This document shows, in pieces, positions 24,931 through 33,840 of a stretch of DNA of 64,000 nt. The translations under genes were made by a program, and so were the position numbers. Source of the DNA: Amorphus sp040750475 (lineage in GTDB: Bacteria > Pseudomonadota > Alphaproteobacteria > Rhizobiales > Amorphaceae); contig NZ_JABJVY010000003.1 of the NCBI RefSeq assembly GCF_040750475.1, positions 62,001-126,000 of the forward strand. Reading direction: 5' to 3'. Within the stretch, counting starts at the first letter, position 1, and the number at the start of each line of letters is the position of its first letter. Below the pieces are notes generated by a model. It was not told the origin of the DNA, searched no databases, and saw nothing but the letters and a program-made list of their open reading frames with translations.

Positions 24931-25661
24931 CGCGAGCTCCTCTCTGTGCTCTTCCCGTCCCCGTCGAGAGCGGCCGTCCAATGCGACCAGCAACGCTCGA
25001 TCGCGGGCACGGCCGGAGGCGTAGCCATCTCGATTTCTTCCGACGACAGCGGCTGCAGATGTCCAAGCGGGGCCGCCGCGAGCTGATAGTCGGCGTCGCG
25101 GCAGGCATGAACGGCGCGAAACACGAGCTCCTTGAGCCCGCTGCCGGTAACGGTCGCCCCATGCCCCCGCATCAACACGAGCGAATTGGATCCGAGCGCG
25201 CGCACAAGCGACATCGCCTGCGCCATGTCGTTGACCAGCATGGCCGTGGCCCCGAATTCGTCCCGGCTGTCCCACCGCGACACCTCCGCGCCGATTGACG
25301 CCCCGGTCTGCGACACCGCGACGAGGGGATGGTCTGCGATGCAGAACGGCATCACAGACGGGGAATGGTGGTGACAGACCGAAAAGACGTCCGGACGCTG
25401 CGCATAGACCGCGGCGTGAATAAAGCGCTCGGAGAATAGCGGTCCGCCGGGATCGGCGGCCGGCTCGCCATCCAGCGTGAGGGGCACGAAGTCCGCCCGC
25501 ACCACCCGGCTCGGCGGCGTTGCGCGGGAAAGCCAGAACCGGTCGGACCGGCGCGGATCGCGCACGCTGATATGCCCGAACGCGTCGAGAACGCCTTCGC
25601 CGACGAGAATGCGGTGCGCCGTGACCAGATCCGCAAGCAGGGCTTCGGGTGCCTCAAGCAT
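24927..25661 (-). CDS. Class II aldolase/adducin-family protein
   Basis: The 244-residue protein has the zinc-site pattern of class II aldolases (fuculose-phosphate and ribulose-phosphate epimerase types): FGHISVRDP near the N-terminus, the metal-binding HHHSPSVMPF and a late histidine in LMRGHGATV. ATG 25661 overlaps the end of the upstream large-subunit gene by 8 bases, and its end overlaps the FAD subunit gene by 4. It lies inside the molybdenum hydroxylase operon, which is unusual for an aldolase. Decarboxylation, retro-aldol cleavage or epimerisation of a pathway intermediate is possible. Confidence 0.87.
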   Translation of the reverse strand: MLEAPEALLADLVTAHRILVGEGVLDAFGHISVRDPRRSDRFWLSRATPPSRVVRADFVPLTLDGEPAADPGGPLFSERFIHAAVYAQRPDVFSVCHHHSPSVMPFCIADHPLVAVSQTGASIGAEVSRWDSRDEFGATAMLVNDMAQAMSLVRALGSNSLVLMRGHGATVTGSGLKELVFRAVHACRDADYQLAAAPLGHLQPLSSEEIEMATPPAVPAIERCWSHWTAALDGDGKSTERSSR

Positions 25662-28020
25662 CGGCGTGCACCGCCTGCGCCGTTTTGTCCTTGATAATCC
25701 TGCGGAGAACCTGCGGCAGCATCGGCATCCGCTCCACGTGCACGTCGAGGTCGCGCAGCGCATCGTCCACCGCGGAGGCAATCGCTGCCGTGGTCGGAAT
25801 GACGCCGGACTCGCCGACCCCTTTCACCCCGAGCTCGTTGAACGGGCTCTTCGCCTGGGTATGGATCACCTCGATCTCCGGCATCTCGGCGGCCGAGATA
25901 AGGACGTAGTCGGCAAAGGTGGCGGTGATCGGCTGGGCACTTTCGTCGAAGCCCATCCACTCGAACAGGGCATTGCCCAAGCCATGGGCGATCCCGCCGA
26001 CCACCTGACCATCGACGGTCATCGGATTGACCATCCGCCCGCAGTCATGCGCGATGGTGAAACGGTGAACGGTGATGGCACCGGTGTCGGGATCGACTTC
26101 GACCTCGGCCACCGCACAGCCATTCGAATAGACCATATCGTCAGTGACCACCGAGCCCCGTGCCTGCAGGCCCGGTGTCTCGATCCCCGGCAGCGTGTAG
26201 CCCGGGAGGCCATCCGCGGCGCGCGCGATCTCGGCAAAGGAAAGCGTTCTGTTCGACAGGCCAGGCAGGCTGACATGACCATCCTCAGTCACGTCGAGCT
26301 CGTCCGGCCGGCACTCCAGCATGTGGGCGGCGACGGTCAGGAGCTTAGACCGCACTTCGCGAGCCGCGGCATGGGCGGATGCGCCGGCAACCACCGTCTG
26401 CCGGCTGTTGAAGCCACCGAAACCGAGGGTGCCTGGATGGGTCTCCCCCGTCCGCACGGTGACCAGGTCGAGATTGCCGCCGAACTGCTCGCCGACGATC
26501 TGCGCAAGCATGGTGGCAGTGCCCTGGCCCATCGCAGAGGCGCCGGTAGTGATGACGATGCGCCCCGAGCGAGCAATCCGGACGGTGACCTGCTCGTAAG
26601 GGCCGCGTCCGGTGGCTTCGACATAGTTCGCCAGCCCTATCCCGAGACGGCGGCCTCGTGCGCGCGCCTCGCTGCGTCGGGCTTCGAAGGTGTCCCACCC
26701 GGCCTCAAGCATCGCATTGGCCTGGGTCGCGGGATAGTCGCCGCTGTCGAGAATGATATCGGTTCCGCCACGCAGGCGCAGCGGTTTCCGGCACGGCATC
26801 TGGTCGGGGCGGACCAAGTTGCGCCGCCTGATCTCCTCACGCGACAACCCGATCCGCTTCGCGGCGAGGTCCAAGAGCCGCTCCATGACGAACGCGCCTT
26901 GCGGCTGCCCCGCCCCCCGGATCGGCGTGGTCGGCACCTTGTTCGTCAAGGCGACGTCGATATCGAGATGATAGGCCGGCACGTTGTAGGGCAGCGGTAC
27001 GGTCACTGCAGAGCCGTAAGGCACGTTCAGGCCGCGCGCGGTGTAGGCACCGTGATCGTGCAGGAGATGGCCGCGAACGGCGAGGATGTGTCCCTCGTCG
27101 TCGAAAGCGGCTTCCATCGCCCAGTGCTGATCGCGCTCCTGGGTGGTACCGACGAAGTGCTCGCTGCGGTCCTCCACCCATTTCACGGGACGGCCGAGCT
27201 TCAGCGCCACGACACCGATCGCGATTTCTTCCGGATAGGTGACGAGCTTGGGCCCGAAGCCGCCCCCCAGATCCGGCGTCGCGACGGAGACGGCATCCTC
27301 CTCACGCATGAGCATGTCGCACAGGTGCCGCTTCAGCGCATAGGGAGTCTGGGTCGAGCTCCAGACTTCCAGCAGATCGCGGGCGGCATCGAAAGAAGCG
27401 AGAACGCCGCGCCCTTCCAGCGAATGCGCACCGCCCCGGTGGACCCAATAGGACCCCGTCACGGTGTGGGCTGCTTTGGCGAGCGCGGCATCGCAGTCGC
27501 CATAATCAAAGTCGAACCGGGCCAGAAGATTGTCCGGCAGCGCGGTGTGGACACGGGGAGCCCCTTCCGCCAGCGCGTCCCGACAATCGGATACTGCCTC
27601 GAGCGGTTCGAAATCGACGTCGATGACGTCCGCGGCGTCTTCCGCCTCAGCGCGCGTCTCCGCAACGACGAGCGCGACTGGCTCGCCCACATGGACGACT
27701 TCGCCGGTGGCGAGGATCGGACGGTCGGCGGGATGACGGATGCTCGCGCTCGGCAACGCGACAACCAGCCGGTCCTGGGCCAAATATGGCCGGAGATCCT
27801 CCAGCGTGTAGACGGCGACGACGCCGGTCATAGCCACCGCATCGGCGGTGTCGATCTTAGTGAACCGCGCATGCGCGTAGGGGCTGCGCAGAAACGCGAC
27901 GGCGAGGCAGTCGGCCGGCCTCAAATCGTCAAGAAAGCGGCCCTCCCCCCGCAACAGGGGCGGATCTTCCAGACGCGGGACCGGCTTGCCGAACGTTTTC
28001 GCAGATGTCGTCTCGCTCAT
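25654..28020 (-). CDS. Molybdenum hydroxylase large subunit 1 (CoxL-like)
   Basis: A 788-residue molybdopterin-cytosine-dinucleotide-type catalytic subunit of the xanthine oxidase family. GGGFG at 252-256, the active-site loop TPIRGAGQP at about 365-373 and the proposed catalytic glutamate E737 (GVGESG) can be read. The loop is not the AYxCSFR of true aerobic CO dehydrogenases, so CO is not the substrate; aldehydes and N-heterocycles are typical for this type. ATG 28020 overlaps the stop of the second large-subunit gene by ATGA. It is one of two large subunits served by only one FAD and one 2Fe-2S subunit. Confidence 0.93.
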   Translation of the reverse strand: MSETTSAKTFGKPVPRLEDPPLLRGEGRFLDDLRPADCLAVAFLRSPYAHARFTKIDTADAVAMTGVVAVYTLEDLRPYLAQDRLVVALPSASIRHPADRPILATGEVVHVGEPVALVVAETRAEAEDAADVIDVDFEPLEAVSDCRDALAEGAPRVHTALPDNLLARFDFDYGDCDAALAKAAHTVTGSYWVHRGGAHSLEGRGVLASFDAARDLLEVWSSTQTPYALKRHLCDMLMREEDAVSVATPDLGGGFGPKLVTYPEEIAIGVVALKLGRPVKWVEDRSEHFVGTTQERDQHWAMEAAFDDEGHILAVRGHLLHDHGAYTARGLNVPYGSAVTVPLPYNVPAYHLDIDVALTNKVPTTPIRGAGQPQGAFVMERLLDLAAKRIGLSREEIRRRNLVRPDQMPCRKPLRLRGGTDIILDSGDYPATQANAMLEAGWDTFEARRSEARARGRRLGIGLANYVEATGRGPYEQVTVRIARSGRIVITTGASAMGQGTATMLAQIVGEQFGGNLDLVTVRTGETHPGTLGFGGFNSRQTVVAGASAHAAAREVRSKLLTVAAHMLECRPDELDVTEDGHVSLPGLSNRTLSFAEIARAADGLPGYTLPGIETPGLQARGSVVTDDMVYSNGCAVAEVEVDPDTGAITVHRFTIAHDCGRMVNPMTVDGQVVGGIAHGLGNALFEWMGFDESAQPITATFADYVLISAAEMPEIEVIHTQAKSPFNELGVKGVGESGVIPTTAAIASAVDDALRDLDVHVERMPMLPQVLRRIIKDKTAQAVHADA

Positions 28021-30356
28021 GTGCCAGTCCCGGCGAGTTCGGCGAGACGCGCCTTGACCCGCTGCGGTGTCAACGGCAACGCCGTGACGAAACCCGGCAT
28101 CTGCAAGGCATCGTCCACAGCCGCCGCGATCGCGGCGCCAGCGGCGTTGAGCCCACCTTCGCCCGCTCCTTTCAGACCGAGCGGATTCAGCGGGCTTGGC
28201 GCATCCTCGCAAATCAGAACGTCGACTTGCGGCATCTCCATAGAGCTCGGCATCAGATAATCCGCCAGGGTCACCGAAAGCGGCTGGCCCTCCTTGTCGT
28301 AGGCGAACTCTTCAAGGAGCGCGCCCCCGAGCCCCTGGGCGAGCCCGCCGACAATCTGTCCCTCCACGAGAGCCGGATTGACCGCGCGGCCGACATCATA
28401 GGCGATCGAATAGCGTTCCACTTTGATGCCCCCGGTTTCCCGATCGACCGCGACCACCGCGATATGGACGCCGTAGGGGTAGTTCATATGGGTCGAGTGA
28501 AACCAACCTTCGGCGGAGAGGCCGGGAAGCCGCTCTCCGCGCGCCGGCGCATTCGGCGCCAGTTGGCGGGCGACGTCGCCGAGATCCATCGAGGCTCCCG
28601 CCGGTGCGAAGACCTGCCCATCGACAATCCGAAGCGCGTCCAGCGGCTGCTGCAGAATTTCAGCGGCGAGCTCGAGCGCCTTCTCCCGTACCGCCACAGC
28701 GGCGCGCCGGGTCGCCTCGCCGGTCATGACGGTCACGCGCGAGGCGTGGGCGCCGAAACCGTAGGCGATCCGGTTCGTGTCGCCGTGCAAAACGCGGATG
28801 TTGCGATAGTCGACGCCAAGGGTGTCGGCCGCGATCTGGGCGATGACCGTCTCCATGCCCTGACCCACGGAGGCCGCCCCCGTGACGATTTCCACGCGCC
28901 CCGTGGTGTCGACGGACATCTTGACCATTTCCGATGGCCCGAGCCCGCTCTTCTCCACGAACATGGCAAAGCCAACACCGACGCTTTCGCCGAGGCTCCG
29001 GCGCCGAGCGGCATCGGCCTTCAGCTCGTCCAACTTCGAGAAGTCGAGCGCCTTGTCGATCAGCCCGGCATAGTCGCCGGAGTCGAGCACGACTTCCGTT
29101 TCCAGCGCGCTCAGACCGCGCTCGTACGGCATCTCCTCCTTACCGATCAGATTGCGACGACGCACCTCGATCGGATCGAGCCCGAGGCGATCGGCGACGG
29201 CATCCATCAGCCGCTCGCGCACGAACGACCCCTCAAACCGCCCCGGCGCGCGATAGGTCGCGCACGGGGTGCGGTTGGTCAGGCGGTAATGCGCCGTCGC
29301 CCGATAGGCGGGTACCCGGTACGGGCCGAGCAGAAGCCCGATCGTCATGTCCGCCACGCGGGCACCATGGGTGCGGACATAGGCCCCTTGATCGTGAAAC
29401 AGCGTCTCATCGAGGGCGAGGATACGTCCATCCGTGTCCACCGCCGCGCGGATCACGTGCTTCTGTCCGCGCGACTGGTTCGCCGACATGAGATGTTCCC
29501 GGCGATCCTCGATCCACTTGACGGGCCGATTCAGCCGAAGGGCGGCAACGCAGAGCAGCACATCTTCGGGATAGATCTCGCCGCGGACCCCGAAACCACC
29601 GCCGACATGGTTCTCGAACAGCTCGATCTCCAACGGCGCCAGACCGAGCATCTCGGCCAGTTGGTCGCGATTCCAATGCGGGCGCTTGGCCGCGCCATGC
29701 AGCTCCAGAACGCCCCTGGCGGCATCGAAGCGCGCAAGCCCTCCCCGCGTTTCCAACGGAATGGCGGAATGGCGGCCGACGGACGGGCGGATTTCCACCA
29801 CCACCGGAGCGGAGGAAAAGGCGGCGTCGACGTCGCCATAGCCCTTGCGGATCACGGTGGGTTCGCAATCGAGGCCGGGTGCGAACTCGGCGGGTGGCGT
29901 CTCCACGTCCAGATAGGGAGGCAACGGGGCGATCTGCGGCATGACCGTCTCCGCCGCATCCTCCGCCCGGTAGGGATCATCGGCGATGACGATCGCCACC
30001 GGCTCTCCCACATAGCGAACGACGCCATTTGCGAGGACCGGCTGCTTGTAGGGCAACAGGCCCTGGATTGCCGTCGCCCGGAACGGGATTGGCGGCAGAT
30101 CCTGCAGATCCTCCGCGGTCCACACCGCGAGGACGCCCGGCATACCCCGCGCCTCCTCGACATCGATCTCCTCGATGCGGCCGTGTGCGTGGGATGACCG
30201 CACGATGCGCGCATGGAGCTGATGCGGCATGTCGAGATCGGCGACGAACCGGGCTCTGCCCGTGACCAGCGGACCATCTTCGAGACGCGTGACGGACCGT
30301 CCGATATGGGGCGGTTTCGCCGCGTCGGACCTACCCTCCATCGTCTTAGGTGCCAT
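28017..30356 (-). CDS. Molybdenum hydroxylase large subunit 2 (CoxL-like)
   Basis: The 779-residue protein is a second, clearly divergent large subunit of the same family. Its active-site loop reads TYRAPGRFEG, near residue 365, and the catalytic glutamate is E733 in GAGEGG. GGGFGVRG provides the cofactor-binding turn. ATG 30356 follows GGGAGCGTTTG and overlaps the TRAP transporter stop by one base. The pair may form alternative enzymes sharing small subunits, or one heteromeric enzyme. No molybdenum-cofactor maturation gene (coxD/xdhC type) is visible in the window. Confidence 0.93.
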   Translation of the reverse strand: MAPKTMEGRSDAAKPPHIGRSVTRLEDGPLVTGRARFVADLDMPHQLHARIVRSSHAHGRIEEIDVEEARGMPGVLAVWTAEDLQDLPPIPFRATAIQGLLPYKQPVLANGVVRYVGEPVAIVIADDPYRAEDAAETVMPQIAPLPPYLDVETPPAEFAPGLDCEPTVIRKGYGDVDAAFSSAPVVVEIRPSVGRHSAIPLETRGGLARFDAARGVLELHGAAKRPHWNRDQLAEMLGLAPLEIELFENHVGGGFGVRGEIYPEDVLLCVAALRLNRPVKWIEDRREHLMSANQSRGQKHVIRAAVDTDGRILALDETLFHDQGAYVRTHGARVADMTIGLLLGPYRVPAYRATAHYRLTNRTPCATYRAPGRFEGSFVRERLMDAVADRLGLDPIEVRRRNLIGKEEMPYERGLSALETEVVLDSGDYAGLIDKALDFSKLDELKADAARRRSLGESVGVGFAMFVEKSGLGPSEMVKMSVDTTGRVEIVTGAASVGQGMETVIAQIAADTLGVDYRNIRVLHGDTNRIAYGFGAHASRVTVMTGEATRRAAVAVREKALELAAEILQQPLDALRIVDGQVFAPAGASMDLGDVARQLAPNAPARGERLPGLSAEGWFHSTHMNYPYGVHIAVVAVDRETGGIKVERYSIAYDVGRAVNPALVEGQIVGGLAQGLGGALLEEFAYDKEGQPLSVTLADYLMPSSMEMPQVDVLICEDAPSPLNPLGLKGAGEGGLNAAGAAIAAAVDDALQMPGFVTALPLTPQRVKARLAELAGTGT

Positions 30357-32305
30357 CAAACGCTCCCATCGGCGGGCGCCGACTTCACCGCCTCACCGGA
30401 CCGGCTGGAGGACTGCCGGTAGAGCATCAAGGCCGCGAGGGCCGCGAGCACGCAACCGATCGCCATGGTAACGATCTGCGGCGCAAGAAAGCAGACCGCG
30501 GCCGCGAACATGAGGACCCGCGGCAGCCAGCCGAAAGCCTGCAGCCAGAAGCCCTCCGACCCGACAGAAATCAGGAACACCGCCACCGTCGTGCTCAGCA
30601 CCGCCATTACGATCCAGATCGGGGAGTCCATTAATAGAATGCCCGGATCGTAGACGAACGCGAACGGAAGGAAGAAGGCTGCCACCGCGAACTTGCAGGC
30701 GACCGATGCGATCGCGACCGGCTGAGCATCGGCGATGCCGGCGGCCGCATAGGCGGCAACCGCCACCGGCGGTGTCATGGCCGACAGGACGGCGAAATAG
30801 AGCAGGAACAGGTGCGCCTGCATGAGCGAAACGCCGAAGTCTCCCGTCAGGGTCGGCGCGATCAGGGCGGCCGCCAGGGCGTAGGCGGCCGGGGTCGGCA
30901 TGCCCATGCCCAGAATAATGGTCATCACCGCGGAGAGAACCAGCGTCAAACCCAAGTTCGGGCCGGCGAGCAGATGCAGCAGTTCCGACACCTTACCGGC
31001 GAGGCCCGTCATCGTGATACCGCCGATGACCATGCCGGCGGCCGCGCACGCACCCGTCACCGCGACCATGTTAAAGGTCGTCTGGGCGATCCCGTCATAA
31101 AGGTCCCGGATGGAAAAACGCGACCAGCGCACAAGCCACACAGCGATGACGGAGATGACCCCGTAGAGCGCGACATAGGTCGGGCTATAGCGCACCACGA
31201 GCGCCGTCGTGAGCGTCGCGAGCGGCACGAGGAACAACCAGCCGCCCTTGAACGCCGACCACATGCTCGGAATCTGCTCCGGCGGAAGGCCGAGCAGGCC
31301 GAGCCTGCGCGAGCGCAGATGAACCTGCAGGAAAATGCCGGCATAGTAGAGCAGCGCCGGCACCAAACCGGCGATGACGATGTCCAGATAGTCGATGCCG
31401 GTGAACTCGGCCATGATGAAGACTGCCGAGCCCATCACGGGAGGCAGGATCGAGCCGCCCGTCGAGGCCGCGACCTCCACCCCGCCGGCCAAGGTCGGGC
31501 TGTAGCCAAGACGTTTCATGATCGGGATCGTGACCGATCCGGTCGTCACGACGTCAGCCGTGGGGCTGCCGGACATCATCCCGAACAGGCCGGACGAAAA
31601 CACGGCGACTTTGGCCGGCCCGCCAACCCGGCGCCCCGTGGCAGCGGCCGCGACATCGAAGAAGAAGGCGCCGCCGCCGGACCGTTCCAGCAAGGTCCCG
31701 AACATCACGAACAGGAATGCATAGGTCGCCGTCACCTGCACCGGCACGCCGAAGATGCCGTCGGTCGTGAAAACGGTAATGTCGAGGAAGTGGCTATAGG
31801 AAATGACGCCGTGCGACAGCGGTCCATCGAAATGATGGCCCCACAGATTGTACGCCATGAAGACGAGCACGATCAGCGTCAGCCCCACCCCGACCGTGCG
31901 TCGCGCGGCCTCGACCGCCAGGAACAGAAGCGCATAGCCGAAGAACCAATAGCTCGGCGTCATCGGATCGAACAGCGTGATCCGCTGGGCGATCTCCTCC
32001 ATCTCGAAGATGAAGAACACCAGGCACGCCAGGCTTAGGAGAGAAAGCGCGTAGTCGAAAATCGTGGGTTTCTTCGGATCGGAGTTCTCCGTCGGACCGA
32101 CCAGGAGAAACACCATCACGAGCATCAAACAGAGAAAGACGATCGTGCGCGCAAGCACGTCCCATGTGGACATAGTGGCCGCGTAGATCGTGTAGCCCGC
32201 GGTCGCAACCGCATAGGCCCGAAGAACCTCCGCCAACCATCCGGTCGGACGGCGACGGGCACCGGTGCTCAGCGCAAGCCGGGCCAGACTGATCGGTCTT
32301 GCCAA
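30356..32305 (-). CDS. TRAP transporter fused permease (4TM/12TM)
   Basis: A 649-residue inner-membrane protein in which the small (about residues 1-150) and large TRAP permease domains are fused, as is usual when the partner is a TAXI binding protein. Many hydrophobic segments and the typical SGSPTADVVTTGSVTIPIM and MGMPTPAAYALAA stretches are present. I chose the TTG at 32305, six bases after GGGAGAG; a TTG at 32368 would add 21 residues. It is encoded 87 bases after the TAXI protein and overlaps the molybdenum hydroxylase genes, so it most likely imports their substrate using a sodium or proton gradient. Confidence 0.9.
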   Translation of the reverse strand: MARPISLARLALSTGARRRPTGWLAEVLRAYAVATAGYTIYAATMSTWDVLARTIVFLCLMLVMVFLLVGPTENSDPKKPTIFDYALSLLSLACLVFFIFEMEEIAQRITLFDPMTPSYWFFGYALLFLAVEAARRTVGVGLTLIVLVFMAYNLWGHHFDGPLSHGVISYSHFLDITVFTTDGIFGVPVQVTATYAFLFVMFGTLLERSGGGAFFFDVAAAATGRRVGGPAKVAVFSSGLFGMMSGSPTADVVTTGSVTIPIMKRLGYSPTLAGGVEVAASTGGSILPPVMGSAVFIMAEFTGIDYLDIVIAGLVPALLYYAGIFLQVHLRSRRLGLLGLPPEQIPSMWSAFKGGWLFLVPLATLTTALVVRYSPTYVALYGVISVIAVWLVRWSRFSIRDLYDGIAQTTFNMVAVTGACAAAGMVIGGITMTGLAGKVSELLHLLAGPNLGLTLVLSAVMTIILGMGMPTPAAYALAAALIAPTLTGDFGVSLMQAHLFLLYFAVLSAMTPPVAVAAYAAAGIADAQPVAIASVACKFAVAAFFLPFAFVYDPGILLMDSPIWIVMAVLSTTVAVFLISVGSEGFWLQAFGWLPRVLMFAAAVCFLAPQIVTMAIGCVLAALAALMLYRQSSSRSGEAVKSAPADGSV

Positions 32306-32392
32306 GACGAACTCTCCCAGGCAAATGCCAAAAGCGAGACGAACAAAGCTCCGCCCGGCCCCAATCAACGGAGGCCAGGCGGAACCCGGGAC

Positions 32393-33373
32393 CTACATCA
32401 GGCCAGCTTCCTTGTAGGCCTTGATCGCGCCTGCGTGGAACGGAATGGCGCCCTGATCGACCATTCCTTTCGGCGTGAAGCGCTTCATGGCGTTGGAGAC
32501 CGCCGCCATGCTGTCGGGGTGATCGATCATCGCCTTGGTGATCTCGTAGGCGGTCTCTTCCGACATGGACTCGTCGGCGAACAAGATGATGCTCGTGGTC
32601 ACCGTCTTGACCGGCTCCGTCTGGCCCGGCACGGACCCCGGCTGAAGCGTCCAGGGCTTCAACTGGAACTCCTCGATCACGGCCTCGGCGGCCCCGTCCG
32701 GCACCTCGATAAGCTTGAGATCGACGGCGTCGGCCATCTCGCCGAGAGAACGGTGCCCCTCGAACAACGTGTTGGCCAGCATGTCGACACGCCCGTCGCG
32801 CATCAGCTCGGTCTGCTCGCCGGAGGCCTGGAACTGAACCGACCCGCCCCATTCCTCGATATCGTCGAGGGACACGCCCACCGCCTTGAGCGTCTCTTCC
32901 GAGATCGCCGAGGTAAGAAGACCGCGCCGGTTGAAGACGAGCCGAACCGGCGGCTTGGCGTCTGCCAGGTCCTGCAGGTTCTCGATGCCATATTCGTCGG
33001 CGAAATCCTTGCGGGCGATCCACCACACCGGCGCCCAGTCGTAGAGCACCGAAATGGCCTTCAACCCCTTGACCGGCTCCTTGAACGGCTCCGTCCCGTT
33101 GACTGCGTAGATCAGGTCGCCGTCGTTGGCCATGCCAAGCTGGCATACGCCCTTCTTGACCTGGACCACGTTGGCCAAGCCGCCGCTGGAGCTTTGATAG
33201 GTGATCGTAGAGCCAGGCACCTGCTCCTTCACCGCAGCGTCGAGACCGGCCCCCACGAGCGACCAAAGGCCGCCTGGGCTCGCCCCGCACATGGCAAGGT
33301 TCAACGACTGTGCTTGCGTCGCTCCGGTGAAACCGAGGGTCATTGCGACCGCGATTCCGGCAATCCGTTTCAT
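32393..33373 (-). CDS. TAXI-family TRAP transporter solute-binding protein
   Basis: The 326-residue protein has a Sec signal peptide (residues 1-21, ending TQAQS). The TAXI-family start of the mature chain follows (LAMCGASPGGLWSLVGAGLDAAV) and then the SSSGGLANV turn. ATG 33373 follows GAAGGGGAACAGAG. It is the first gene of the molybdenum hydroxylase operon and delivers ligand to the fused permease. Known TAXI ligands include glutamate and other carboxylates; the ligand here is unknown. Confidence 0.92.
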   Translation of the reverse strand: MKRIAGIAVAMTLGFTGATQAQSLNLAMCGASPGGLWSLVGAGLDAAVKEQVPGSTITYQSSSGGLANVVQVKKGVCQLGMANDGDLIYAVNGTEPFKEPVKGLKAISVLYDWAPVWWIARKDFADEYGIENLQDLADAKPPVRLVFNRRGLLTSAISEETLKAVGVSLDDIEEWGGSVQFQASGEQTELMRDGRVDMLANTLFEGHRSLGEMADAVDLKLIEVPDGAAEAVIEEFQLKPWTLQPGSVPGQTEPVKTVTTSIILFADESMSEETAYEITKAMIDHPDSMAAVSNAMKRFTPKGMVDQGAIPFHAGAIKAYKEAGLM

Positions 33374-33840
33374 CTCTGTTCCCCTTCGCTGTGTCGAATC
33401 CAGCGTTTCTTGGCGCCTTGAGCGCTCACGGGTGAGCGATGCGCCCACACCGACATGCAATCAAAAAACCATACCGCAAGCAAGGCAAAATACAAAAAAT
33501 ATTACAGTTTCCCGGTGCACGAATATAAAATGAACAACTGATCACTGAACGAACGCAGCCTGCCCAATCACGCGGCAGCCCGCGATCAGTACCCTCCGAG
33601 AATGATCGAAACGCGCTGCCTTTCGAAGGTGAGAGCCGCCCAAACTCAGGATTTCCGACGGGAGCGATCGTTCTGGGAAAGATGCCGATCCCGGAACCAT
33701 CCGTAAGCGGGCGCGTCTCGCCCGCGCCGGTCAAACCCGACGCCTGCCCGCTTGCCCCTTATCTCAAAAATGGTACAAATGCCGCAACTTGGACAACGGC
33801 ACCCACCTTCCCCGGACGCCGCACAAGATAAGGCTGCACC
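33374..33840. other. Divergent promoter region between TAXI protein and amidase
   Basis: About 465 bases without a supported gene. The segment 33470-33545 is AT-rich and probably holds the promoter of the TAXI/molybdenum hydroxylase operon. A TGGTACAAA sequence at 33771-33779 resembles the TTGTACAA palindromes in two other control regions. Confidence 0.5.

Noticed and set aside
25477..28260. 927-codon plus-strand open frame opposite the molybdenum hydroxylase large subunit 1
   Set aside because: It is the mirror of a strongly recognisable gene, has unnatural composition and crosses several real gene boundaries.
28005..30197. 730-codon plus-strand open frame opposite large subunit 2
   Set aside because: Antisense shadow for the same reasons; the minus-strand protein has all family motifs.
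25654..30356. Aerobic CO dehydrogenase (coxMSL)
   Set aside because: Neither large subunit has the AYxCSFR active-site loop of true CO dehydrogenases, there are two large subunits, and coxDEF-type genes are absent.
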